From positions 744,001 to 808,000 of the forward strand of contig NC_019815.1 in assembly GCF_000319225.1 (NCBI RefSeq): a stretch of 64,000 nucleotides of DNA, in the 5' to 3' direction. The position numbers were made by a program, and so were the translations under genes. The notes under the pieces are model-generated. The model saw nothing but the letters and a program-made list of their open reading frames with translations. It had not been told where the DNA came from and ran no database searches. Shown one piece after another: positions 30,621 to 38,986 of this stretch; position 1 is the stretch's first letter; each line of letters begins with the position of its first letter. Source of the stretch: Candidatus Kinetoplastibacterium crithidii (ex Angomonas deanei ATCC 30255) (GTDB lineage: Bacteria > Pseudomonadota > Gammaproteobacteria > Burkholderiales > Burkholderiaceae_B).

Positions 30621-31623
30621 TTGGACATTATAGATAAAGCTTTACAATATCTTCTAGCCAGTAAGGTCATTGTGTTTCCAACAGAGACTGTATATGGACT
30701 TGGAGCTGATGCTGAAAACATAGAAGCTGTTAGAAAGGTTTACTCGATTAAGGGTCGTCCATTGAGTCATCCTGTGATCCTTCATTTACCTAAAGTAGAT
30801 GATCTTGCTTATTGGGCTTCTGATATTCCTGATGAGGCATATAAATTGGCTGATATTTTTTGGCCAGGACCTTTAACTTTAGTTTTAAAAAAATCTTCTA
30901 ATGTTCCAGACATAGTGACTGGAGGGCAGAATACAGTTGGAATAAGGTGTCCATCGCATCCAGTTGCGCAAGAAATTCTTATTGCTTTTGCAAAAAGCAA
31001 AAACCATAAAAAAGGAGCTTTAGCTGCTCCTTCTGCTAATATGTTTGGCAAGATATCTCCTACTTGCTCGAGTCATGTATACAATGAATTTAATAAAGAA
31101 TATTTGAAAGAGATTTTTGTTGTAGATGGTGGGGTTTCAAATATAGGAATTGAATCTACAATTATAGATTTATCAGGTATAAGAGAAGGAAAAAAAGCAT
31201 CAGTATTGAGGCCAGGGCATATAACAGAAATGAATATTGCGAAAATTATTGAATTAGAATCAAAAGATTTGTCTAGCAATTCAATTGTTGTTTCTGGTTC
31301 TCTAAAATCACATTATGCTACTATTACCCCTCTAACTGTTATTGATGATACTTTTTTTTTCTAAAAACTTGTCGGTTTTTGCACAAAAAGTTGATAGATT
31401 AGCTGTACTATATTATGGAGATAAACCGATTAATGTCGAAGAAAATATAGATTTGTATTATATGTCTTCTGATCCAATAATTTATGCTAGACATTTATAC
31501 GCTATGTTGAGGAAAATCGATTCTAAAAAATATTCTAGAATATTTGTTAAAGATTTACCTTTTTTAGCTGAATGGGATGCTATCAGAGATAGATTATATA
31601 AAGCGGCTGCAGGTTTTAATTAA
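30621..31623 (+). CDS. sua5: Threonylcarbamoyl-AMP synthase (Sua5 type), reading frame broken at a T9 run
   Basis: Sua5/TsaC makes threonylcarbamoyl-AMP for the essential t6A37 modification of ANN-reading tRNAs. The first frame (30621-31364, TTG start) holds the whole YrdC domain: FPTETVYGLGADA, KGRPLSHPVILHL, GIRCPSHPVAQEIL, SANMFGKISPT. It then runs into a T9 tract at 31352-31360 and stops a few codons later. The next frame (to 31623) continues exactly with the C-terminal Sua5 domain (KNLSVFAQKVDRLAVLYYGD and onward). Removing one T gives a continuous product of 333 residues, the normal Sua5 length. Slippage on the T tract, a sequencing error, or real truncation to a TsaC-like protein are all possible. 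An ATG at 30606 is not usable, being followed by an in-frame stop. Confidence 0.85.
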
Positions 31624-31647
31624 TATTTATTACTAAATTTTATTAGT

Positions 31648-32571
31648 ATGAACAATCAAATAAGTGAGATAGATGTTTCTGCTCGTTTTATATCTAAGTT
31701 TTTAAATTCAATCTGGTTGGAGGAAGGTTTATCTGATAATACAATTATCTCATATAGAAATGACTTGAATTCATTTGCTGCATGGATGGGAAAAATTTTT
31801 GCTAAGAATATTATTGATGATGTCAACGTTGAAAGAATTGAAGAATGGTTTGCTAATAACGATGGTTCAATGATAAAGTCATCTACATCTAATAGACGGT
31901 TAGCTGCTTTAAAGCGTTTTTATTCATGGGCTATGAGAGAAGGCTTGCTTTTATGCAATCCTTGTCTAAATATAAAAATGGCTAAATCATATAGGAATAT
32001 TCCGAGCACTCTATCAGAAGAAGAAGTAGAAAAGTTGATAACATCTCCTGATGTAAGCAATGCTCGAGGTCTAAGGGATAGAGCTATGTTAGAAATGCTA
32101 TACTCAACAGGCCTAAGAGTATCAGAGTTAGTTAGTTTAAAGTTAAGAGATATTAACCTAGATGATGGTGTTGTACATGTGGTTCTTGGTAAAGGCAGTA
32201 AAGATAGATTGGTCCCTTTAGGAGAAGAGTGTATTTTCTGGATATGTAAATATTTGGAGGATTCACGTAGTCGTATTATAAAGTATAAAAACAGTGAAGT
32301 TTTATTCGTTACAAATCAATTGACATCGATGTCTAGGCAAGCATTTTGGCAATTAGTTAAAAAATATGCTTTGTTAGCGCAAATTAATATTCCTATTTCT
32401 CCCCATGTTTTACGTCATGCCTTTGCTACTCACCTACTAAATCATGGGGCTGATCTAAGGGTAGTACAATTGTTATTAGGTCATTCTGATATTTCAAGCA
32501 CGCAGATTTACACACATGTAGCAAATGAAAGGCTTAAGACTTTACATTTAAAACACCATCCTCGCGGCTAA
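31648..32571 (+). CDS. xerD: Site-specific tyrosine recombinase XerD
   Basis: XerD acts with XerC at dif to resolve chromosome dimers. The 307-residue product has the N-terminal SAM-like core-binding domain and the catalytic domain with the first Arg in STGLRVSEL (R157), Lys in GKGSKDRLVPL, the H-x2-R of SPHVLRHAFATHLLNHGADLR (in part), H in LLGHSDISSTQ and the nucleophile Tyr in IYTHV (Y288). XerD rather than XerC is chosen from overall similarity at the termini. Its partner is not in the window. Confidence 0.93.
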   Translation: MNNQISEIDVSARFISKFLNSIWLEEGLSDNTIISYRNDLNSFAAWMGKIFAKNIIDDVNVERIEEWFANNDGSMIKSSTSNRRLAALKRFYSWAMREGLLLCNPCLNIKMAKSYRNIPSTLSEEEVEKLITSPDVSNARGLRDRAMLEMLYSTGLRVSELVSLKLRDINLDDGVVHVVLGKGSKDRLVPLGEECIFWICKYLEDSRSRIIKYKNSEVLFVTNQLTSMSRQAFWQLVKKYALLAQINIPISPHVLRHAFATHLLNHGADLRVVQLLLGHSDISSTQIYTHVANERLKTLHLKHHPRG

Positions 32572-32592
32572 ATAGAAGTATTTTCTATTTAG
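32568..32592. repeat. Perfect 10-bp hairpin overlapping the xerD stop codon
   Basis: CTAAATAGAA and TTCTATTTAG form a perfect 10-bp stem with the loop GTATT. The xerD stop codon lies inside the left arm. No T tract follows on either strand. It sits between xerD and the convergent tRNA-Arg(CCT), so it could end or stabilise either transcript. Confidence 0.4.
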
Positions 32593-32613
32593 AACTAAAT
32601 ATGTTATACCACC

Positions 32614-32688
32614 TGGCCTCGCCGAGTGGAATTGAACCACTAACTGACCCTTAGGAGGGGTCTGTTATATCCATTTAACTACGGCGAG
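32614..32688 (-). tRNA. tRNA-Arg (anticodon CCT)
   Basis: A 75-base cloverleaf on the minus strand with acceptor CTCGCCG/CGGCGAG, anticodon stem GACCC/GGGTC around loop CTCCTAA (CCT), a 4-base variable region, T stem AGTGG/CCACT, and encoded CCA. It reads AGG. Confidence 0.96.
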
Positions 32689-32787
32689 AATGTTTTCTTA
32701 TTAAAAATAGAAATATGATTTTCAGTCATTTTCTAGATGAGATTTTTTGTTTGATTCTTAATTATATTTATTCTTATTTTCATTATT

Positions 32788-35409
32788 ATGCAGAACTCAA
32801 TTTTTGAAAAAATTAATATCCAAGATATTTGTAGTACTCCAGCAAATGAAATATTGATTTTGACTTCTAGTAAGCGTCAGGCTAGTCGTTTGAAGAATGA
32901 TATTATAGAACAAGTAAAAAAAACGCAAAAAACACAAGAACTACCAGAGATTTTGCCATTAAATTCCTGGGTTGTAAAGGTTTTTGATAATATATCTTCT
33001 TTCTTTAATCATAAAAATGACATTGTTTATGTTCTAAACCAAATAAGTGAACAAATGTTGTGGGATAAAGTAATTAAGATGGAAGAGTCTGAGAATTATT
33101 TATTAAATTTTCATCAAGCTTCTATTTTAGCTATGGAGGCAAAGCAATTAATTCATGAGCTATGTTTAGATATTTCTAGTAATCATTCAAATGAAGAGTA
33201 TAAAAGATTTATTCACTGGAAAAACTGTTATTACAATGAATTAAAAAAGATAAATGCAGTAGATTTTGATTATATATATGAATACATCATAAATTTCATT
33301 GATCGAAAAGACATTATATTTCCTAAATATGTAGTTTTATTTGGATTTATAGAAATATCTCCAAGATTATCAAGATTGTTGAAAAAAATATTATATTTCG
33401 GTTCATCTGTAAAATTATTTACCCATTCTGTAGTTCGCAGTAACGAGAGTTATATTTGTGCATGTGATAGTGTTCAGGATGAATGGAGACAGTCCGCAAT
33501 TTGGATTTCAAAAGAACTTATGAAGAATCCTAATGGTAAGTATGCAATTGTTACTCCACATCTGGATAAACAAGCGCCTATGGCTAAACGTATATTAGAA
33601 AATTATTTCAGTGTCAATGAGCCATTGTTAGAGTTTAATATTTCATCAGCTAGGTCTTGTATTGATTGGCCTATTACTAATGTCGCTATATCTTGGTTGG
33701 ATTTTTTTGCTAATGTTGCTTTTTATAAAAATTGTGAAGTGGCTCTTTTTAGTTCAGTTTTATTAAGAGGATGTTGTATTGATGATGTTAATTTATTTGA
33801 TTTATATACTTCTGTAGAGCTTGAAATAAGAAGTAAATATTATTTAAATATCACATTGGATAATATTTTAAGAGAATTACAAAATACTAGATTAGGAAAA
33901 TGCCTATCTATTGTCTTTTCTAGATGGATTAACCAATGTTTGAGGATAGAATCTTGGGTTAGAGTAATAAGATTTTCACTTGATTCTATTCATTTTCCAG
34001 GTGAAAAAAAAATAGATAGTGAGACATATCAAACTATAGAAAATCTTGATGCTCTATTTGATAATTTTGTATTACTAGATCCTTTATTCGGGCATTTAAA
34101 TTCTATAGAGGTAATAAAATTATTTAAAACGTTTGCTAGAAGAAGTTGTTTTCAAATAAAAGATAATTCTTCTTCTGTTTTTGAAGTGCTTGATATACAA
34201 GATGCTGTTAATGTTAAATGGGATGCTTTGTGGGTTATAGGAATGGACCAGGAAAAATTTCCTTCATCCCCAAGCCCTAATCCTTTTCTGCCTTTGTCTG
34301 TGTTAAGAGCAAATAATGTTCCTAGGTCAACTCCAGAGAGAGAATATATTTGGGCACAAAAAATCTATAATGGGCTTATTGCATCAGCTAATATGATTAT
34401 ATTTAGTTATTCAAAAACAATAGATGAGCAAATAACAGCACCTTCATTTCTGATAAGTAAAGATTCTAAAGAGAGAGTTTGCATAAGTTATAAAGATACT
34501 TTTTATAAAGTTCCTATAGATATTATTAATGACTCAAAAGGTCCTATTACTGATTCTAATGAGATCAATGTTATTAGTGGAATTGGTCTTCTCGAGGCCC
34601 AATCAAGATGTCCTTTATGGGCATTCGCAAAATATAGATTAGGGGCATCTCGTTTGCCGTCTTATGATATAAATGATAGGTATAGCCTTAAAAGAGGAAT
34701 TTTAATTCATGATTCTTTAGCAGAATTTTGGAAAACAGTTAAAGATCATTCAGTTCTTTTAGAAACTCCTACGCACATTTTAGACAATCTATTACTAGAC
34801 TGCATTCATAATGTTTCACGAAAAAATATGTTTGTTTATGGGAATACTTTACTAAATCTCGAAATTGAACGAACCTTTACAATTATAAAAAATTTTCTAT
34901 TTCTAGAAAAAGATAGATTGCAGTTTAAAATTATGTTTTTAGAACAAGATATTAATTGGCAATATAAAAACATATCTTTAAATTTAAGACCAGATAGAAT
35001 TGATTTTTTATCAGAAGGTAAGATATTAATCATAGATTATAAGACAGGCAACTCACTTTTTTATCCAGAGAAAGATTGGGCTCGAATAAGGCCTATAAAT
35101 TTGCAACTTCCTATATATTCATTAGCTTGTCTTAATACATTATGCTTAGATACGCAAGGATTAGCAGTTTTTTTTATAAATGCTAAAGAATTATCGGTTA
35201 AAGGTCTATCTATTGAAGATATTGGGTTGCCAAATATTACTTTGCTTAGTGATGTTTTGTGGAATGACATGATTAATAAATTATATAAAAAAATTACTTT
35301 TATTCTAGATGAATATATAAATGGAGTTGCTGATAATAAATATTTTTCTGAGGAAGATCTAAGATTTTGTGATGTCATGCCTTTTTTGCGTTTAAATCTC
35401 AATGAATAG
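32788..35409 (+). CDS. AddB-like PD-(D/E)XK nuclease, probable DNA double-strand break repair protein
   Basis: The 873-residue product resembles the proteobacterial 'probable DNA repair protein' family (AddB-like) that sits beside an AddA-like helicase. The N-terminal part is a degenerate helicase fold (ILILTSSKRQASRLKNDI, no Walker A). The middle has the conserved WVIGMDQEKFPSSPSPNPFLP-type stretch (about 482-502). The C-terminal nuclease has QSRCPLWAFAKYRL, RGILIHDSLAEFW, RPDRID (Asp near 735) and IIDYKTG (D750-x-K752), so its active site looks complete. It ends 5 bases before the helicase gene. Function in end resection is inferred from family and pairing; no RecBCD genes are seen here. 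Confidence 0.82.
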   Translation: MQNSIFEKINIQDICSTPANEILILTSSKRQASRLKNDIIEQVKKTQKTQELPEILPLNSWVVKVFDNISSFFNHKNDIVYVLNQISEQMLWDKVIKMEESENYLLNFHQASILAMEAKQLIHELCLDISSNHSNEEYKRFIHWKNCYYNELKKINAVDFDYIYEYIINFIDRKDIIFPKYVVLFGFIEISPRLSRLLKKILYFGSSVKLFTHSVVRSNESYICACDSVQDEWRQSAIWISKELMKNPNGKYAIVTPHLDKQAPMAKRILENYFSVNEPLLEFNISSARSCIDWPITNVAISWLDFFANVAFYKNCEVALFSSVLLRGCCIDDVNLFDLYTSVELEIRSKYYLNITLDNILRELQNTRLGKCLSIVFSRWINQCLRIESWVRVIRFSLDSIHFPGEKKIDSETYQTIENLDALFDNFVLLDPLFGHLNSIEVIKLFKTFARRSCFQIKDNSSSVFEVLDIQDAVNVKWDALWVIGMDQEKFPSSPSPNPFLPLSVLRANNVPRSTPEREYIWAQKIYNGLIASANMIIFSYSKTIDEQITAPSFLISKDSKERVCISYKDTFYKVPIDIINDSKGPITDSNEINVISGIGLLEAQSRCPLWAFAKYRLGASRLPSYDINDRYSLKRGILIHDSLAEFWKTVKDHSVLLETPTHILDNLLLDCIHNVSRKNMFVYGNTLLNLEIERTFTIIKNFLFLEKDRLQFKIMFLEQDINWQYKNISLNLRPDRIDFLSEGKILIIDYKTGNSLFYPEKDWARIRPINLQLPIYSLACLNTLCLDTQGLAVFFINAKELSVKGLSIEDIGLPNITLLSDVLWNDMINKLYKKITFILDEYINGVADNKYFSEEDLRFCDVMPFLRLNLNE

Positions 35410-35414
35410 TATAT

Positions 35415-38400
35415 ATGTCTGAAAATATAAAAGATTTTAAGATCAGGGAAGAAGCCTTAAATATTCACGAGTCTTTCATTGTACAAGCTCCTGCCGGTTC
35501 AGGTAAAACAGAGCTTTTAACAAATCGTTTTTTAGCATTATTGTCAAATGTTCTTGTTCCAGAGGAAATTGTAGCTATTACGTTTACACGTAAAGCAGCT
35601 AATGAAATGAGGCGTCGTATTATAGAAAGATTACAAATCGCTAAAGATACGGAAATTTATAATGATGAGCCTTTTAGCTTAAAATTATCTAGAGAAGTCT
35701 TAAAAAGAGACTCTTTATTTGGGTGGAATATTTTGCAGCATCCAGCCAGATTAATGATAAAAACATTTGATTCTTTCTGTGCTCAAATTGTTTCAAATTT
35801 GCCTTGGCTATCAAGAATGGGAGGATTACCAGTTATCTCTAGCGATATGCAGTTCCATTATGATTCTGCTGCTAAATCAACAATAGCCTTAATCGATAAA
35901 TTTGATTATGTAAAAAGTTTATTATTAAACCTAGATTTAGATATAAATTTTGCAACAAGACTCATATCAGACATGCTTAAAAAACGAGACCAGTGGTTGC
36001 CAATTTTGAGATATGGCCTTGATAAAGAATTGATAGAATCAAATTTAAAATTGACAATAGAGAATGACATATCAAGGTTGTTGAAAGAATTACCTGAAAA
36101 TTGGCAAAGTTCTATACAGGAGCCTATAAGAATAGCAGCAAAAAATCTGTATAAAATTAATCCTAATAATGTTTTGGAGCCATTGCTAGATTGGGATTAT
36201 CTTATTAGTAATAAAATTAGTGATTTACGCAAATGGAAGGCTATTGCATCATTATTTTTAACAGCAAAAAAAACATTACGTAGTACTAAATCTTTTAATA
36301 AGAGTCTTGGTTTTGATTCAGGCTCTTCTTCCAAGGAAATTTTAATAAATTGGTTAAATTCAATGGGTTCAAATTCTTCTTGGGTTTCTCATCTCGCAAT
36401 GATTAGTTACGCTCCAGATCCTTTTTTGACTGATAAACAATGGAGAGATTTGACTGTTCAATTAAAAACTTTATCTTTGTCTGTAGCAAATCTTATATTG
36501 CGTTTTAATAATGTATCCGAAGTAGATTTTATAGAAATAACACAAAGAGCATCAATAGCTTTAGGTAGTGATGATTATCCGAATGATCTTTTATTAAAAC
36601 TAGATAACAAAATTAATCATATACTGATAGATGAGTTTCAAGACACTAGTAGGGCTCATTTCGATATTATAAAAAAATTGATTTCTGGTTGGCAAAATGA
36701 TGATGGAAGGACATTATTCTTGGTAGGTGATCCGATGCAATCAATATACAGTTTTAGAAAAGCGGAGGTTGGTCTTTTTTTACAGGTTATAGAAAATGGT
36801 ATTGGTTGTTTGAAACCAAAGCATTTAAAACTTGTAAATAACTTTCGTTCCCATCCTATAATTGTTAATTGGATTAATGGAGTTTTTAAAGAAATTTTTC
36901 CTAATAAAAACGATGAGGATTTAGGAGCTGTGTCTTATACTGATTCTGTCACCTCTCTTCATGATGCGCCAGATTCTTTGATTAAATTTCATTGTGTTCA
37001 AGGTACGGAAAATCGAGAGGCTAGGTTAGCTCAGACAGCAATAAACATTATTCAAGAAACGATTAATAACTATGGTATTAATCATACTATTGCGGTTTTA
37101 GTACGATCTCGTAATAACATTAACTATCTAACTTCTTTAATGAGTCAGAATAACATTAGATTTAGGTCTGTTGATATCGTACCTTTAGCTAATAAGCCAG
37201 TTGTATCTGATTTACTACAGCTTATAAGGGCTCTAAAACATCCAGGTGATAGACTTGCTTGGTTATCAATATTGAGATCTCCTTTTTTTGGTTTGACCTT
37301 AGATAATATGCATAAATTGTTTGGTAATGATCATAAGACACCGGTTCCTTTCCTATTAAATAATTTTTTTGGATCTGGTAATTCAGAATTTGATTTGTTT
37401 GATGAAAATCAAATGTCAGTTTTTCTTAAGCTTGGTTTAACTAACTTAGATTGTATGCGATTGTTTAGGTTGAAAGATTTGCTATCTTCTTATAGTTGCT
37501 TTAATAATATGTCACCAGCATTGTTTATACAGTCTTTGTGGAATAATTTAGGCGGCTCTAGTGTTTATAGCGACAAGGATGCATCCGGTGATGCAGAGCT
37601 GATTTTCGATTTGATTGATGAGTCATTTCCTTATGGTGAAATAGATATAGAGCAGCTGGAGCGCAAAGTTAATAATTTGTATGCTTCATCTAATGTTGCT
37701 TCTAAAGATGCAGTTGTTGATATTATGACTATCCACAAAGCAAAAGGTTTGGAGTTTGATTCAGTTTTATTATATGGTTTGCATCAATCTATGAAAAGTG
37801 ATCAAGAGCCATTAATAAGATTCGAATCAAATTCAAGTGGTGTATTATTCTCTCCAGCAAAACCAAAAATAGATCTTGAACTTGATAAAATGTCTAGTTA
37901 TTTGAAATACCGTAATAAGGTGAAGACTTCATATGAGTTAGATCGATTGCTTTATGTTGCAGCTACTAGATCAAAAAAAAATTTGCATTTAATCTCTAGC
38001 GTTGTAGTAGATGACGATGGAAAAATTATGCCTCCTGTTTCAGATAGTTTATTAAGTAGGTTATGTAATAAAATGGATATTCAGAATATCATTATGAACA
38101 ATGATATTCTAGATGAAAACCAAAATGCTCTTGCTTCAAAAAAATTAGGAAATAAATTATTACATAGAGTTTCTACAGAAGGTATTTCTATATTAGATAA
38201 AAATAGGAAAAATTTGTTTTTGAAATATAACGATGCATATCATAAGGAGTGGAGCCGTCAACACGATTACCAATCCATTTTAGGAACAGTCATGCATTTT
38301 TGGTTGAATCGCATTGGAATTGATAGTGTGAATTTATGGAATATTAATAAATTAAAATCTCACAGAGAACTTATATACAGACAGCTAATAAAAAATGGAA

Positions 38401-38774
38401 TTCCGTATTCTAAGGCTGATGAATATACATGTATAATATTTAGGGCTTTAGAGAATACTCTGACAGATGATAGAGGTATATGGTTATTATCACATCATAA
38501 TAACTCACATAGAGAATGGTCTTTGGTGGATAGTAAAGGAATAATTTCAGTCTTAGATCTTGCAATAGATCTAGGAGATAAATGGTTAATTGTTGATTAC
38601 AAATTATCAGATATAAAAGAAAATGAGACATATAATAGTTTTATTAATAGGATAAAACAAGCTTATATAGCTCAGTTAACAAGGTATCGTGATGCATTAA
38701 ATAAGTTTGACGGTAGAAAATCTTATGCAGCTATATATTGCCCGTTACCTAGGATATGGATTGAATGTTGTTAA
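35415..38774 (+). CDS. AddA-like UvrD/REP-family helicase-nuclease
   Basis: The 1119-residue product has all superfamily 1 helicase motifs: Walker A APAGSGKT (25-32), AITFTRKAANEMRRR, the Walker B-type ILIDEFQDTS, LFLVGDPMQSIYSFR, MTIHKAKGLEFDSVLL and LLYVAATRSKKNL. The C-terminus holds a RecB-like nuclease (LDLAIDLGDKWLIVDYK). With the gene just upstream it forms an AddAB-like complex that would unwind and trim double-strand ends for RecA loading. The symbol addA is plausible, but these beta-proteobacterial proteins are distant from the Bacillus enzymes, so none is given. No interruption in 3.4 kb, which argues that it is under selection. Confidence 0.87.
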   Translation: MSENIKDFKIREEALNIHESFIVQAPAGSGKTELLTNRFLALLSNVLVPEEIVAITFTRKAANEMRRRIIERLQIAKDTEIYNDEPFSLKLSREVLKRDSLFGWNILQHPARLMIKTFDSFCAQIVSNLPWLSRMGGLPVISSDMQFHYDSAAKSTIALIDKFDYVKSLLLNLDLDINFATRLISDMLKKRDQWLPILRYGLDKELIESNLKLTIENDISRLLKELPENWQSSIQEPIRIAAKNLYKINPNNVLEPLLDWDYLISNKISDLRKWKAIASLFLTAKKTLRSTKSFNKSLGFDSGSSSKEILINWLNSMGSNSSWVSHLAMISYAPDPFLTDKQWRDLTVQLKTLSLSVANLILRFNNVSEVDFIEITQRASIALGSDDYPNDLLLKLDNKINHILIDEFQDTSRAHFDIIKKLISGWQNDDGRTLFLVGDPMQSIYSFRKAEVGLFLQVIENGIGCLKPKHLKLVNNFRSHPIIVNWINGVFKEIFPNKNDEDLGAVSYTDSVTSLHDAPDSLIKFHCVQGTENREARLAQTAINIIQETINNYGINHTIAVLVRSRNNINYLTSLMSQNNIRFRSVDIVPLANKPVVSDLLQLIRALKHPGDRLAWLSILRSPFFGLTLDNMHKLFGNDHKTPVPFLLNNFFGSGNSEFDLFDENQMSVFLKLGLTNLDCMRLFRLKDLLSSYSCFNNMSPALFIQSLWNNLGGSSVYSDKDASGDAELIFDLIDESFPYGEIDIEQLERKVNNLYASSNVASKDAVVDIMTIHKAKGLEFDSVLLYGLHQSMKSDQEPLIRFESNSSGVLFSPAKPKIDLELDKMSSYLKYRNKVKTSYELDRLLYVAATRSKKNLHLISSVVVDDDGKIMPPVSDSLLSRLCNKMDIQNIIMNNDILDENQNALASKKLGNKLLHRVSTEGISILDKNRKNLFLKYNDAYHKEWSRQHDYQSILGTVMHFWLNRIGIDSVNLWNINKLKSHRELIYRQLIKNGIPYSKADEYTCIIFRALENTLTDDRGIWLLSHHNNSHREWSLVDSKGIISVLDLAIDLGDKWLIVDYKLSDIKENETYNSFINRIKQAYIAQLTRYRDALNKFDGRKSYAAIYCPLPRIWIECC

Positions 38775-38836
38775 ATCTTGTTACTTTTTCTTACTGTTTT
38801 TATAGTTAATGATTTTTTTTGTTGATAGCTTTATTA

Positions 38837-38845
38837 TGTTAAAAT
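38837..38845 (+). promoter_or_regulatory. Extended -10 promoter of the SRP RNA gene
   Basis: TGTTAAAAT (TG-n-TAAAAT, preceded by TA) ends 7 bases before the predicted 5' end of the SRP RNA, exactly where a -10 element should be. It matches the TATGnTAnnAT form seen before tRNA genes here. Confidence 0.5.
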
Positions 38846-38852
38846 TCAGATG

Positions 38853-38950
38853 GGCGGTATTATCTTTGCATGATGATGTAGTGAACTTGGTCAGATTGGG
38901 AACAAAGCAGCCATAACTATAGATATTTCAGTGCAAAAGATTTTACCGCC
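38853..38950 (+). ncRNA. ffs: Signal recognition particle RNA, 4.5S type
   Basis: A hairpin RNA of about 98 bases. The ends pair as GGCGGTA/TACCGCC. The apical part contains GGTCAG, a short stem TTG/CAA closed by the tetraloop GGAA, then AGCAGCC, which is the Ffh-binding helix 8 with its asymmetric loop. Compared with the E. coli tip (TCC-GGAA-GGA), both strands of the short stem have changed together, keeping pairing. It lies just upstream of dnaX, as in related genomes. Exact ends are estimated from the terminal stem. Confidence 0.9.
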
Positions 38951-38986
38951 TTATTCTCTTAATTTAATTAGGTGTTAGTGTATTTA

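Noticed and set aside
31342-31623. Separate small gene after the sua5 YrdC domain
   Set aside because: Its sequence is the Sua5 C-terminal domain in the shifted frame; it is listed as part of sua5.
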